This document shows, piece after piece, positions 1 through 9,327 of a stretch of DNA of 64,000 nt; within the stretch, counting starts at the first letter, position 1; the number at the start of each line of letters is the position of its first letter. The position numbers and the translations under genes are program-made. The stretch comes from Holophagales bacterium (GTDB lineage: Bacteria; Acidobacteriota; Thermoanaerobaculia; Multivoradales; JAGPDF01), in assembly GCA_016699405.1 (NCBI GenBank), contig CP064972.1:3441501-3505500 (forward strand), given 5' to 3'. The notes below the pieces were generated by a model. It was not told the origin of the DNA, ran no database searches, and saw only the letters and a list, made by a program, of their open reading frames with translations.

Positions 1-760
1 CGATCGGGCCGAGCGCCGCGACGGCCTCCTCGAGCCTGGCGAGCGTCGCGTCGGGAAGCGCCCCGCCCTTGTCCCCGATCCCGGTGTAGCGAAGGGCGAT
101 CGGTGGACGACCTGCCTCGACCAGTTCCGTGAACTGCCTGGCCCACGACTCGTCGTGCGCCAAGTTGGCCACCACCGGTTCGCCGTAGCCGCCGGGGTCG
201 AGGGCGGCGAGCAACTCCTGGCCGTCGGGTCCCTCCCAGGCTCCGAAGGCGAACGGGATCGGTGCGGCGGCCCGCAGTTGTGCGCCGAGCCGCAGTTTCT
301 GGGTGGAGAAGCCGACGACGCCGGCATGGGCGGCGATCGTCGGCAGCGCGGCCGGGAAGCCGAAACAGTCGGGCAGGAAGAGATCCTGGCAACGCGCGGC
401 GAGATGGCGCTCGAAGAACCGCTGGCCGAGGTGGATCTGGCGGATCAACGACTCGGGGGAGGGCAGGACGCAGTCCATGGCTTCCCAGGCGGCTCCCGCG
501 GGTGCCCACCGTCCCGCCGCGACCCAACCGCGGAGCTCGTCGAAAGCGGCCGGATCGTGCTCGCGCAGCAGGCTGTAGCGGTGCGCACCTTCGAAGCTGA
601 GGACGTAGGAGGGAAAGCGCGCGAAGGCGCGCCGGTTCTCGGCGATCGTGCGCGGCAGGAACTGAGCAACGGTCCGGCGAAGGGTCCATCGCCACTGGCT
701 GTCGAGGTGCGAAACCGCGACGACGTAGAGCGTGGGGCGACGGCGAGTGGGGGCGTTCAT
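1..760 (-). CDS. GH38 alpha-mannosidase, N-terminal part (runs off the left edge)
   Basis: Reading the minus strand from ATG at 760 gives an open frame of 253 codons with no stop before the window edge. The N-terminus carries SHLDSQWRW at residues 17-25, which fits the metal-binding HxDxxW motif of glycoside hydrolase family 38 (H18, D20). PDCFGFP at 130-136 fits the nucleophile motif, with D131 the likely nucleophile. The family hydrolyses alpha-mannosides with a bound zinc ion. No signal peptide is visible, so a cytoplasmic enzyme is likely. It is divergent from the TPR gene at 914. A weak TTGGGG-N17-TATCAT promoter-like pair lies at 782-810. GH38 enzymes are much longer, so most of the gene is outside the window and exact substrate cannot be judged. 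Confidence 0.85.
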   Translation of the reverse strand, partial: MNAPTRRRPTLYVVAVSHLDSQWRWTLRRTVAQFLPRTIAENRRAFARFPSYVLSFEGAHRYSLLREHDPAAFDELRGWVAAGRWAPAGAAWEAMDCVLPSPESLIRQIHLGQRFFERHLAARCQDLFLPDCFGFPAALPTIAAHAGVVGFSTQKLRLGAQLRAAAPIPFAFGAWEGPDGQELLAALDPGGYGEPVVANLAHDESWARQFTELVEAGRPPIALRYTGIGDKGGALPDATLARLEEAVAALGPI

Positions 761-781
761 GCCAGAGTGAGGCGAAGCCGG

Positions 782-810
782 ATGATAGACTCGCTCATGC
801 AATTCCCCAA
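782..810 (-). promoter_or_regulatory. Possible promoter of the GH38 gene
   Basis: On the minus strand TTGGGG (810-805) and TATCAT (787-782) are separated by 17 nt, about 21 nt before the ATG at 760. The -10 matches consensus in five of six bases, while the -35 matches only in its TTG. The call is weak. Confidence 0.3.
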
Positions 811-913
811 GGACCCGTCGGGGCATCTCGCGCGTTCGCGGACGGCGCAGGGCGCACCGTCTGGGAGGGAGCGGGACCGGGGCGAATGGCACCGAGACCG
901 GAAGGAGGACGCG

Positions 914-2233
914 ATGCCGTCGAAGACCAAGGTGCTCGCCGGAGTCGTTCTGGCCGTGACGTTGTCCGGCTCCGTGCACGCACAACTGAGCGAAGTGCCG
1001 AAGGCCTTCGAGGCTCTCGATCGCGGTGACGGGGAGGCCGCCCAGGGGACCTTCTCCCGGGCTGCCGTCGAAGCGTTGCTCGCCCTCGCGGAGAGCCAGC
1101 GCGGCGACGCGCAGAAGTCCACTCTGGCGCGGGCCGCCGAGCTGGTGCCGGCAGACGCCGAGGGACTCCGGCAGCGGGTCCAGGGGATGCAACTGCTGGC
1201 GGAAGGGAAGAACGCCGAAGCGGCCGCCCTGTACGGGGCGCTGGCGACGCGAGAGCCGCGCGACAAACGAGTGCAGTACTTTCTCGGCGTCGCGCGCCAG
1301 CGCGCCGACGATCTTCCCGGCGCGATCGTGGCCCTGCGCGAAGCGACCAACCTCGATCGAGCGTTCGGGGTGGCACTGGTCGCGCTGGGAGATGCCTTGC
1401 GCCAGGCGGGCGACTTCGGCGGCGCCTACAACGCCTACAACCACGCGACGACACCCGACGGGCGGCCGGTCTCGGCGCTCCTCGGTCGGGCCGCGTCCCG
1501 CATGTTGATCGGTGACATGGAAGGTGCAGCGAGCGACCTCGAGTTGGCGATCAAGATTTCGGCGCCCGGAATGGATCGCTACCGTTCGCTGATGGGGATG
1601 TTCTTTCTCCGGGCCTACGAGCGGAAGGTTGCCGACGGCACCTCGCGGGTCGAGCAGGCGGTGGCGATGTGGCAGGAGCTCGGGCGCACCGACATGGCCG
1701 TGGCGGCCTGCAACGCCGCGGGGAGGATCTTCCTCGAGACCGGCGACCCGGATGGAGGCGAGAGCTGGTATCAGGCCGGGTGGAACCTCGTGCTCGACTC
1801 GAAGACGGCCGCCGAGGAGCGGACGCTCTGGCAGGTGCGGATGCTGCACGGCACCGCACGCGCCGCGGCGGCACGTCGCGACTTCAATCGTGCGGACTCG
1901 CTCGTCGCCCAGGCCAAGGGACTGATGGACCAGGACAGCCGGAACGCTGAGCACTACGCCTGGATCTACCCCTACCTCAAGGCGTACGTCGAGTTGTCGC
2001 GTCGCGATCCGGATGCCGCAATCGCCAACCTGCAGGCCGTACCGGCGAAAGAGATGGACCGCCCGTATCTGCAGTTCTTGATGGCCGAGGCGTACTCCCG
2101 CAAGCGTGATCGGGACGCGGCCAGACTCTGGTACGAGAAGGCGCTGGCGTCCGCCACCGGACTCGATCCGGAGACTGTGATCGTCCGACCGCTGGCGGTA
2201 GCCTGGCTGGCGAAGAACCCGGCGAAGAACTGA
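914..2233 (+). CDS. Exported TPR-repeat protein
   Basis: 439 residues. The ATG at 914 follows GGAGG with good spacing and begins a classical signal peptide (hydrophobic core at residues 7-20, likely cut after SVHA at 23). The open frame extends upstream to 155, but that part is antisense to the GH38 gene and is not coding. The rest is alanine-rich helical repeats with TPR spacing (for example around residues 75-190 and 290-430), so it probably acts as a periplasmic protein-protein scaffold. It is followed 17 nt later by murJ, perhaps in one transcript. No catalytic domain is recognised and its partner is unknown. Confidence 0.75.
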   Translation: MPSKTKVLAGVVLAVTLSGSVHAQLSEVPKAFEALDRGDGEAAQGTFSRAAVEALLALAESQRGDAQKSTLARAAELVPADAEGLRQRVQGMQLLAEGKNAEAAALYGALATREPRDKRVQYFLGVARQRADDLPGAIVALREATNLDRAFGVALVALGDALRQAGDFGGAYNAYNHATTPDGRPVSALLGRAASRMLIGDMEGAASDLELAIKISAPGMDRYRSLMGMFFLRAYERKVADGTSRVEQAVAMWQELGRTDMAVAACNAAGRIFLETGDPDGGESWYQAGWNLVLDSKTAAEERTLWQVRMLHGTARAAAARRDFNRADSLVAQAKGLMDQDSRNAEHYAWIYPYLKAYVELSRRDPDAAIANLQAVPAKEMDRPYLQFLMAEAYSRKRDRDAARLWYEKALASATGLDPETVIVRPLAVAWLAKNPAKN

Positions 2234-2250
2234 CCGGTGACCTCGCCGTC

Positions 2251-3930
2251 GTGCCGCTCGAAACGAATTCAACCCCCCGCGCGACCCCGGCCCCGGCCGC
2301 GACGAGGTCGAGTGGAGGGGCAACGCTCGTCGCCACTGGAATCCTCGCCAGCCGGGTCGCCGGGCTGATCCGCGATCGAGCGCTGGCCCACTATTTCGGT
2401 CTGGGACCGCATCAGGACGTTTTCCGATCGGCGCTCAAGGGACCGAACCTGGTGCAGAACCTGCTCGGGGAGCAGGCGCTCTCCGCCTCGTTCATCCCGA
2501 TCTACTCGCGGCTGTTGAAGGAAGGGAAGCGCGAAGAGGCTGGGCGATTTGCCGGCGCGATCTTCGGGCTCCTGCTCGCCGTCGTCGCGGCGATCTCGCT
2601 CGTCGGGTTCCTCTTCGCCCGGCCGATCGTCGCGCTCTTCGCCACCGGGTTCCTGCTCGACGCCGCGAAAGTGGCTCGAGGAGAGCTGGCGGTCGACCGC
2701 TTTCCGCTGGCGGTGGCTGCGGTGCGGTGGATGTTCCCGATGACCGGGCTGCTGGTCCTCTCGGCCTGGGCTCTCGGCGTTCTCAACAGCCACCGGCGGT
2801 TCCTGCTCTCCTACCTCGCTCCGGTCGTCTGGAACGCCAGCATCATCGCGGCGGTAGTCTGGGTGGGACAGGGAATTGCGGCGGGAGAAGGGCGGAGTGG
2901 GCTCGACCGCCTCCTGATCTCGGCCTGTTGCGGCGCGCTGCTCGGGGGCGCGCTGCAGTTTCTCGTCCAGGTTCCCGGCGTCGTCCACGAAGTGCGGGGA
3001 TTTCACCTGAGCTTCGGCTGGCGCGACAGCCGCGTGCGCGCCGCCCTGTCCGGATTCGGCCCTGCCGTCGGGGGGCGAGGGGTACTGCAACTCTCGTCGT
3101 GGCTCGACCAGCAGCTTGCCTCGATGTTCGCCCCCGGGGCGCTGGCCGCTCTGGGCTACAGTCAGCAGCTCTACCTGCTGCCGATCAGCCTCTTTGCGAT
3201 GTCTCTCGCCGCCGCGAGCCTTCCGGAGCTCTCGGAAGGGACCGCATCCGGCGGAACCGAATGGGCCGACCGGTTGCTTCGCAATGTCCGGCAAGTCAGC
3301 TTCTTCGTCATCCCGTCGATGGTCGGATACCTGGTCTTCGGACGGCTGATCGTCGCCGGGCTCTTCCGCACCGGCAGCTTCGGCGACCCGGAGGTGCTGC
3401 TCGTCGGCGCGATACTCGGCGCCTATTCCCTCGGGCTCCCCGCGGCCGGCGCCGCCCGGCCGTTGCAGAGCGGTTTCTACGCTCACGGCGACACGCGCCG
3501 GCCGGCCCTCATCGCTGCGGCGAGAGTGGTCGCCAGCACGGCGATTGCCATCCCGGCGATGGTCTGGTTGGATCGGTATTCTGTCGGGGGAGGGGCGACC
3601 GCACCGCTGCACCTCGGGGCGGTCGGTCTGGCGGCGGGCTCGGCCATCGGCTCCTGGATCGAGTTCTTCTCGTTGTGGCGGCGCCTGCGGGGGTTGCACC
3701 CGACCCTGCGTCTGCCTTGGCGGGAGGTCGCGAGGAACCTCGGGCTGGCGATCGTGGCCGCGGGGGGAGCCTGGGTTCTCGGCTGGGCGGTACCGTCCGG
3801 GATGCCGAGAGCCGTGGTGGCCGGCAGCGTTCTGGCGGCGTTCGGGATAGCGTATCTGGGCGGCGCGATGGCGCTCGGTCTGCCGGAGGTCGAACCGATT
3901 CGCCGGCGACTGCATCTTCGGCGCGGATGA
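2251..3930 (+). CDS. murJ: Lipid II flippase MurJ (MviN family)
   Basis: 559 residues with about 14 hydrophobic segments, the usual size and topology of MurJ. The N-terminal signature ASRVAGLIRDRALAHYFG (near residues 33-50) is typical of the family, which moves lipid-linked peptidoglycan precursor across the inner membrane. The start is GTG at 2251, 17 nt after the preceding TPR gene. A large open frame lies antisense to it but is a GC-driven shadow. The DUF4126 gene follows after 18 nt, suggesting co-transcription of 914-5639. Confidence 0.95.
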   Translation: MPLETNSTPRATPAPAATRSSGGATLVATGILASRVAGLIRDRALAHYFGLGPHQDVFRSALKGPNLVQNLLGEQALSASFIPIYSRLLKEGKREEAGRFAGAIFGLLLAVVAAISLVGFLFARPIVALFATGFLLDAAKVARGELAVDRFPLAVAAVRWMFPMTGLLVLSAWALGVLNSHRRFLLSYLAPVVWNASIIAAVVWVGQGIAAGEGRSGLDRLLISACCGALLGGALQFLVQVPGVVHEVRGFHLSFGWRDSRVRAALSGFGPAVGGRGVLQLSSWLDQQLASMFAPGALAALGYSQQLYLLPISLFAMSLAAASLPELSEGTASGGTEWADRLLRNVRQVSFFVIPSMVGYLVFGRLIVAGLFRTGSFGDPEVLLVGAILGAYSLGLPAAGAARPLQSGFYAHGDTRRPALIAAARVVASTAIAIPAMVWLDRYSVGGGATAPLHLGAVGLAAGSAIGSWIEFFSLWRRLRGLHPTLRLPWREVARNLGLAIVAAGGAWVLGWAVPSGMPRAVVAGSVLAAFGIAYLGGAMALGLPEVEPIRRRLHLRRG

Positions 3931-3948
3931 TCCGTACAAGGCTCAGGA

Positions 3949-4500
3949 ATGGAGACCTTCACGCAGGTGGGACTGGGAATCGGGATGGCGGCGGCCTGCG
4001 GCTTCCGGGTCTTCCTGCCGCTTGCCCTGCTCAGCGGGGCGTCTCGACTCGGGATCGTCAGCCTGTCTCCCGGCTTCGGATGGCTGGCCAGCCGCGAAGC
4101 GCTGCTCATCCTTTCGGTCGCGTGCGTGGCCGAGATTGCGGCGTACTACCTGCCGTGGGTTGACCATCTCCTCGACCTGCTGGCGACGCCGACCGCGGTC
4201 GTCGCAGGGGTGTTGGCGAGTGCGGCCGTGCTGGTCGATCTGCCGCCGGCGTTGCGCTGGACGGTTGCCGTGGTGGCCGGCGGGAGCGTCGCCGGGCTCT
4301 TCCAGGGCACGACGGTCCTGGCCCGCCACGCCTCCTCGCTGCTGACCCTCGGCTTGGGCAATTTTCTCATCGCGACGGCCGAGATGATCCTGGCACTTTG
4401 CGCCGTCGCGTTGGCGATCCTCCTCCCGCTCGCGGTGATCGTGCTGGTGCTCGCCGTGGCAGGATGGCGCCTCGGGCGACGGGTGGAGGCGACGGCATGA
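3949..4500 (+). CDS. DUF4126 family membrane protein
   Basis: 183 residues, almost wholly hydrophobic, with about five membrane segments. The N-terminal run GIGMAAACGFRVFLPL (residues 9-24) and the later PTAVVAGVLASAAVLVDLPP resemble DUF4126 proteins, whose function is unknown. An AGGA sequence lies just before the ATG. The stop overlaps the next start (ATGA at 4497-4500), so it is probably translationally coupled to the transglutaminase-like lipoprotein. Confidence 0.8.
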   Translation: METFTQVGLGIGMAAACGFRVFLPLALLSGASRLGIVSLSPGFGWLASREALLILSVACVAEIAAYYLPWVDHLLDLLATPTAVVAGVLASAAVLVDLPPALRWTVAVVAGGSVAGLFQGTTVLARHASSLLTLGLGNFLIATAEMILALCAVALAILLPLAVIVLVLAVAGWRLGRRVEATA

Positions 4501-5639
4501 AGAAGCCGATGGTGCTGGTGCTCGCTCTGCTCGGGGTGGGCTGCGTCAGCCGCAGCATCCTCGAGATGTCGATGGAGCAGCGACTCGTCGCGCAGGTGCA
4601 CGAGCGGGGCCTGCCGCTCGACCAGGTGACGGTGCCGTTCTCGTTGACGCCCGAGATGCGCAAGTGGGCGCACGAACACGTTCCCGCCGTGGGCGGTGCG
4701 GACCTCAAGCTCGACATGCTGCTGCGGGCGCTTTTGTCGACCGACGGCGGAGTGCGCCTGGTCTACGAGAGCGGGTTCACCGGGACGGCGGCCGAAGTCT
4801 TCGCCTCGGGGCGAGCGAACTGCCTCGCCTTCACTCATACCTTCGTCGGCTTCGCGCGCGAGGTGGGAATCGACGCCTATTACATGCGCGTCGACGAGGT
4901 GAACAGCTACTTCAAGGCGGGCGACCTGATCGTCGCCTCCGGTCACATTACGGCCGGCTATGGCAGTCCCGGACAGCGCAAGGTTCTGGACTTCACCGAA
5001 CAACCGGTCGGCCCGTATCACACGCTCCGACCGATCTCGGACCTCACGGCGGTCGCCCTCTTCCATTCCAATCGCGGTGCCGAGATTCTCCGCGAAGGCA
5101 AGCTCGCCGAGTCGCGACGGTGGCTCGAGGTGGCGGTTCGACTCGATCCCGACCTGCCCGACGGTTGGGTCAATCTCGGGGTGGTGAGACGGCGTCTCGG
5201 CGATCTCGACGGGGCGGAAGAGGCCTACCGGCGAGCCTTGGAGGCCGATCCGCAGCAGGCTGCCGCCTACCAGAACCTCGCCGCGCTGGTCGACCTGAGA
5301 GGACGGAGTCGAGAAGCCAAGGAGCTGCTGGCCCTGCTCGAGCAGGTCAAGAGCCGGAATCCGTTCAGCTACATCGCGCTGGGGGACCTGAATCTCCAAG
5401 AGGGTCGTCTCGACGATGCCGAGCGCTTCTATCGAAGGGCTTTGCGTCTCGACCCCCAGCAGGCGGAGTCGTACGCGGCTCTCGGCGAGTGGGCGGCGAC
5501 GAAGGGGCGCTCGCGCGACGCTCATCGCTTCTTCCGCCAGGCGGCGAAGCTCGATCCGGCCAACGAGCGGACACGTCGACTGGCCGAACGGCTGGGTGAG
5601 TCCCTGCCGTCCACCCCGAACGGCAGCTCGACCCGCTGA
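4497..5639 (+). CDS. Lipoprotein with transglutaminase-like domain and TPR repeats
   Basis: 380 residues. The ATG at 4497 overlaps the stop of the DUF4126 gene. A short hydrophobic leader ends in GVGC (Cys16), so lipid attachment is likely although the box is not ideal. Residues 75-170 look like a transglutaminase/papain-like core with a plausible triad Cys109 (ANCLAF), His150 (SGH) and Asp165 (VLDF). Residues 180-370 hold about five TPR units. The combination suggests an envelope protease, amidase or crosslinking-type enzyme that recruits partners through its TPRs. The substrate is unknown. The triad is assigned by eye and needs a structural model. Confidence 0.75.
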   Translation: MKKPMVLVLALLGVGCVSRSILEMSMEQRLVAQVHERGLPLDQVTVPFSLTPEMRKWAHEHVPAVGGADLKLDMLLRALLSTDGGVRLVYESGFTGTAAEVFASGRANCLAFTHTFVGFAREVGIDAYYMRVDEVNSYFKAGDLIVASGHITAGYGSPGQRKVLDFTEQPVGPYHTLRPISDLTAVALFHSNRGAEILREGKLAESRRWLEVAVRLDPDLPDGWVNLGVVRRRLGDLDGAEEAYRRALEADPQQAAAYQNLAALVDLRGRSREAKELLALLEQVKSRNPFSYIALGDLNLQEGRLDDAERFYRRALRLDPQQAESYAALGEWAATKGRSRDAHRFFRQAAKLDPANERTRRLAERLGESLPSTPNGSSTR

Positions 5640-5713
5640 CTCGCCGCACCGCTGAAACCTCCCTCATCGGCCCTCGTAGGAAATGGCGAGGATCGATGCG
5701 GGAGGAGGCTTCC

Positions 5714-6817
5714 ATGAGCCGTTCCATGAGGATCGTCATCGGGTCGTTCGCCGTCGGCATCGTCGGGGCGGGCGCCTTCTTTCTTTCTCAGCGCGCCGCG
5801 GCGAAGAGCGACGGTCTGACGACGGTCAGCGTCAGCCGGGGAACGATCGTCGACAAGGCGTTGGCGGTCGGCCAGATCGTCCCGGACCAGGAGATCCAGG
5901 TCAAGTCGCAGATCTCCGGCATCGTCAAGGAGTGCTTCGTCGAAGTGGGTGACCGCGTCGAGATCGGGCAGCCGTTGCTCGTCATCAGCCCCGATCCGAC
6001 GCCGCTCGAACTGGCCGAGGCGGAACGGCGAGTGGAGCTGGCACAGGTCTCCTACGAGAAGGCCGAGACCGATCTCGCTCGTACGCGAAGCCTCTGGTCT
6101 GGAGGGATTCTGGCGCGAGACCAGTTCGACAGCCGCCAGAAGGACTTCGATCACGCGCGAATCACCCTCGAACAGGAGCGGGACAAGCTCGCCCTGCTGA
6201 AGGAAGGGCGAATCGAAAGGAAGAAGGGGGGCGTGGATTCGATCATCCGCGCCTCGGCTTCCGGCACCGTGCTCGAGAGAAAGGTCAATCCCGGCGATCC
6301 GGTCGTTCCCCTCACCTCGTTCCAGGAGGGGACGGTGATGATGACCCTCGCCGACATGAAGACGCTCGAGTTCCGCGGCACGGTGGACGAGATCGACGTC
6401 GGCAAGTTGCACGAAGGGATGCCGGTCCGGATCCAGGTCGGTGCGCTGCCCGGCTCGACGGTTCCCGCTCACCTGACACGAATCGCCCCGAAGGCGCGCG
6501 TCAAGGAGGGTGCCACGGTGTTCGACGTCGAGGCGTCGATCGACCGCGGAGCCTCGCAAGTGACTCTGCGGGCCGGCTACTCGGCCAACGCCGACGTGGT
6601 GATCCAGGAGAAGGCCGGCGTCCTCCTCCTCCCCGAACGGCTGATTACCCTCACCGACGGCAAGGCGACGGTCGAGGTCCCGACCGCGGTGGCGAAGGGC
6701 GAGCCGGAGAAGCGGGAGATCCAGGTCGGGCTCTCCGACGGTCTGAACATGGAGATCCTGGCCGGCCTGACCGAAGGTGAGAAGGTGATCCAGCGCCCGC
6801 CCAAGGAGATCAAGTGA
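5714..6817 (+). CDS. Periplasmic adaptor (membrane-fusion) protein of a MacAB-type ABC system
   Basis: 367 residues. I choose ATG 5714 because GGAGGAGG sits 5 nt upstream; an in-frame ATG at 5696 lacks this. One N-terminal membrane anchor is followed by a split lipoyl domain (first half near 45-80 with GIVKECFVEVGDRVEIGQPL, second half near 180-205), a short helical hairpin between them, and beta-barrel and membrane-proximal domains. In this HlyD/MacA class the protein links an inner-membrane ABC transporter to an outer-membrane channel. Two permeases and an ATPase follow directly. No TolC-type gene is nearby, so a channel must come from elsewhere. Confidence 0.88.
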   Translation: MSRSMRIVIGSFAVGIVGAGAFFLSQRAAAKSDGLTTVSVSRGTIVDKALAVGQIVPDQEIQVKSQISGIVKECFVEVGDRVEIGQPLLVISPDPTPLELAEAERRVELAQVSYEKAETDLARTRSLWSGGILARDQFDSRQKDFDHARITLEQERDKLALLKEGRIERKKGGVDSIIRASASGTVLERKVNPGDPVVPLTSFQEGTVMMTLADMKTLEFRGTVDEIDVGKLHEGMPVRIQVGALPGSTVPAHLTRIAPKARVKEGATVFDVEASIDRGASQVTLRAGYSANADVVIQEKAGVLLLPERLITLTDGKATVEVPTAVAKGEPEKREIQVGLSDGLNMEILAGLTEGEKVIQRPPKEIK

Positions 6818-6824
6818 GGGCGCC

Positions 6825-8057
6825 ATGGTCCTGCGCAACTATCTGAAGCAGTTCCTCCGCGATATGCGGGCGCAGAAGCTGCGGCTCTTCCTCACCGTGT
6901 TCGGCATCGTCTGGGGTACCGCCGCAGTGACGCTCCTGCTCGCCTTCGGCGAAGGGCTCCATCGCCGGGTCATGGTGAGCCAGAAGGGGCTGGGTGACGC
7001 CATCGTCATCGCCTGGCCGGCGCGGACCAGCCGTCCCTGGGAGGGATTGCCGCGCGGGCGAGGGATCAACCTGACCGCCGAGGACATCGCGATGCTTCGG
7101 CGTGAGGTGGAGGAGATCGACCGCATCAGCGAGGAGTACCGTCGGGACGAGGCCCGGCTGGTTCAGGGGACGAAGGCCGTGTCGGCCGAGGTGGCGGCCG
7201 CCAACGTCGATTTCGGCGACATGCGCAACCTGGTGCCCGAGACGGGTCGCTACTTCAACAATCGCGACCTCGACGAACGTCGTCGAGTCGTGTTCCTGGG
7301 CGACCAATTGAAGAAAGATCTCTTCGGATCAGCAGAGGCGGTCGGGCGAAGCTTGAGGATCGACGGGGTGCCGTTCCTCGTCGTCGGCGTGATGCGGGAG
7401 AAGGACCAGGATTCGTCCTACAGCAGCCGCGACAAGGACAAGGCGACCATCCCGTCGACGACGTTCGCCGCGATCTACGGCACACGCGAGGTCGAGAACT
7501 TCGTCTTCCAGGTGAAGGACGCGTCGCGGGTCCCGCAGGCGAAGAAGAAGGTGCTTGCCGTCGCCGCGCACAAGTATCGCTTCGATCCGGCGGACGAGGA
7601 GGCGATCCAGATGTGGGACACCACGGAAGGGGTGAAGTTCCTCGACACCTTCTTCGTCACCTTCCGTGCCTTCCTCGGAATCGTCGGCGCGCTGACGCTG
7701 GTGGTCGGCGGAATCGGGGTGTCCAACATCATGAACGTCGTCGTCGAGGAGCGGACGAAGGAGATCGGCATCAAGATGGCCCTCGGCGCGAAGCGACGCT
7801 ACGTCCTCGGGCAGTTCATCTTCGAGACGCTGGCGATCACTCTGGCCGGCGGCATCGCCGGCTTCCTCGTCTCCTGGGGGATCTGCGAGGTCTTTCCGCG
7901 CCTCGGCGACCTCGAGACCTACGTCGGGACGCCGGTGATCTCGCTCCAGGTGGCGGCGATCACGACGGCGATCCTCGGCTCGATCGGCCTGCTCGCCGGC
8001 TACTTCCCGGCGCGTACTGCCGCCAACCTTAAGCCCATCGAAGCGCTGCGGATGTAG
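6825..8057 (+). CDS. MacB/FtsX-type ABC transporter permease 1
   Basis: 410 residues. One N-terminal membrane helix (near 15-40), a large periplasmic MacB core domain, then three C-terminal helices of the FtsX domain (about 275-400), including the typical segment VVEERTKEIGIKMALGAKRR. It lacks a fused ATPase, unlike E. coli MacB; the ATPase is encoded at 9328. Such permeases work by mechanotransmission rather than classical transport. It starts 7 nt after the adaptor and ends 2 nt before a second, related permease. Confidence 0.9.
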   Translation: MVLRNYLKQFLRDMRAQKLRLFLTVFGIVWGTAAVTLLLAFGEGLHRRVMVSQKGLGDAIVIAWPARTSRPWEGLPRGRGINLTAEDIAMLRREVEEIDRISEEYRRDEARLVQGTKAVSAEVAAANVDFGDMRNLVPETGRYFNNRDLDERRRVVFLGDQLKKDLFGSAEAVGRSLRIDGVPFLVVGVMREKDQDSSYSSRDKDKATIPSTTFAAIYGTREVENFVFQVKDASRVPQAKKKVLAVAAHKYRFDPADEEAIQMWDTTEGVKFLDTFFVTFRAFLGIVGALTLVVGGIGVSNIMNVVVEERTKEIGIKMALGAKRRYVLGQFIFETLAITLAGGIAGFLVSWGICEVFPRLGDLETYVGTPVISLQVAAITTAILGSIGLLAGYFPARTAANLKPIEALRM

Positions 8058-8059
8058 CC

Positions 8060-9316
8060 ATGATGCGCCCCGGACTCGTCTGGACGCTGTTCCGTCGCAC
8101 GGCCCACGTGCAGCGCAAGAAGATGGCAATGACCGTGGCGGCGATCGCCTGGGGAACGCTGTCGATCGTCCTGCTCCTCTCGTTCGGCGAAGGGCTCAAG
8201 CGAGGCTTCTCCCGCGGTAGCCGCGGCCTCGGCGAGGGGATCGTCGTCGTCTGGCCGGGATCGACCTCGATCTCCTACGCCGGCTTCCCGCAGGGTCGGA
8301 ACCTGCGCTTCCTCGAGGAGGACGTCGAGTTGCTGCGGACCGTCGTCGACGAGATCGGCCTGGCCTCGGCGGAGATGCGGCGGTGGGGCAACAACGTGGT
8401 CTTCGGGCGCAAGTCGTTGACCAAACCGGTCGTCGGCGTCGAGCCCGAGTACGGCGAGTTGCGGAATCAGATCGCCCAGCCGGGCGGACGATTCCTCAAC
8501 GAGCGTGACGAGAGTCTCAAGCGGCGGGTGGCGTTCCTCGGCAACGACCTGGCCGGCGAGCTCTTCGGCGACACACCTCCGGTCGGCAAGACGATCTTCG
8601 TCAACCAGATCCCGTTCACCGTGATCGGTGTGATGCAGAAGAAGATCCAGATGGGGACCTACGGCGGGCCAGATGCGAACAACGTCGTCGTGCCGCTCTC
8701 GACCTTCCGCGCCCTCTACGGGCGGCGCAACTTGTCGGACTTCGTCGTGCGAGCGAAGGCTCCGGCCCAGACGGCGGCGATGAAGCAGCGGCTCTTCCAG
8801 GTCCTGGGAGCCCGGTACCGCTTCGACCCGAAGGACGAGCGGGCGCTCCAGATGTGGGACACCCTCGAGACGCAGAAGGTGACCCAGAACATCTCGGTGG
8901 GCATCGAGCTCTTCCTCGGGGTGATCGGCGGGTTGACGCTGCTGATCGGCGGGGTCGGCGTGGCGAACATCATGTACGCCACGGTGAAGAACCGGACGCG
9001 TGAGATCGGCGTGCAGATGGCGCTCGGGGCGCGCCGTGTCTACGTCCTGGGCCCACTGGTTGTCGAGTCGCTCGCCTTGACCGCGATGGGCGGAGCCATC
9101 GGCGTCACGCTCGGAGCCGGCATCGTCCACCTGCTCGCTTTCGTCCAGTCGAGGCTCGACAGCGAGGCGCTGAAGTTCATGGGGGCGCCGACCTTCTCCC
9201 CTGGCGTGGCGCTGACCGTCGTCGTGCTGCTCGGGACGATCGGATTCCTCGCCGGGTACTTTCCATCGCGACGGGCGGTCGCCATTCAGCCGGCGGTCGC
9301 GCTGCGTTACGAGTAG
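8060..9316 (+). CDS. MacB/FtsX-type ABC transporter permease 2
   Basis: 418 residues with the same layout as its neighbour: an N-terminal helix, periplasmic MacB core and a C-terminal FtsX domain with TVKNRTREIGVQMALGARR. The two permeases are clearly similar and probably arose by duplication. They may form a heterodimer with two copies of the ATPase at 9328. The adaptor-permease-permease-ATPase order resembles systems that export peptides, lipids or macrolide-like compounds, but the cargo cannot be told from sequence. Confidence 0.9.
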   Translation: MMRPGLVWTLFRRTAHVQRKKMAMTVAAIAWGTLSIVLLLSFGEGLKRGFSRGSRGLGEGIVVVWPGSTSISYAGFPQGRNLRFLEEDVELLRTVVDEIGLASAEMRRWGNNVVFGRKSLTKPVVGVEPEYGELRNQIAQPGGRFLNERDESLKRRVAFLGNDLAGELFGDTPPVGKTIFVNQIPFTVIGVMQKKIQMGTYGGPDANNVVVPLSTFRALYGRRNLSDFVVRAKAPAQTAAMKQRLFQVLGARYRFDPKDERALQMWDTLETQKVTQNISVGIELFLGVIGGLTLLIGGVGVANIMYATVKNRTREIGVQMALGARRVYVLGPLVVESLALTAMGGAIGVTLGAGIVHLLAFVQSRLDSEALKFMGAPTFSPGVALTVVVLLGTIGFLAGYFPSRRAVAIQPAVALRYE

Positions 9317-9327
9317 GGGTAGCGAGC

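Noticed and set aside
155..913. N-terminal extension of the TPR gene at 914
   Set aside because: It is antisense to the GH38 gene, which has clear catalytic motifs, and the ATG at 914 has a ribosome site and signal peptide.
2269..3939. 556-codon minus-strand frame opposite murJ
   Set aside because: Shadow of murJ; very polar low-complexity translation rich in Arg, Glu and Pro with no domain.
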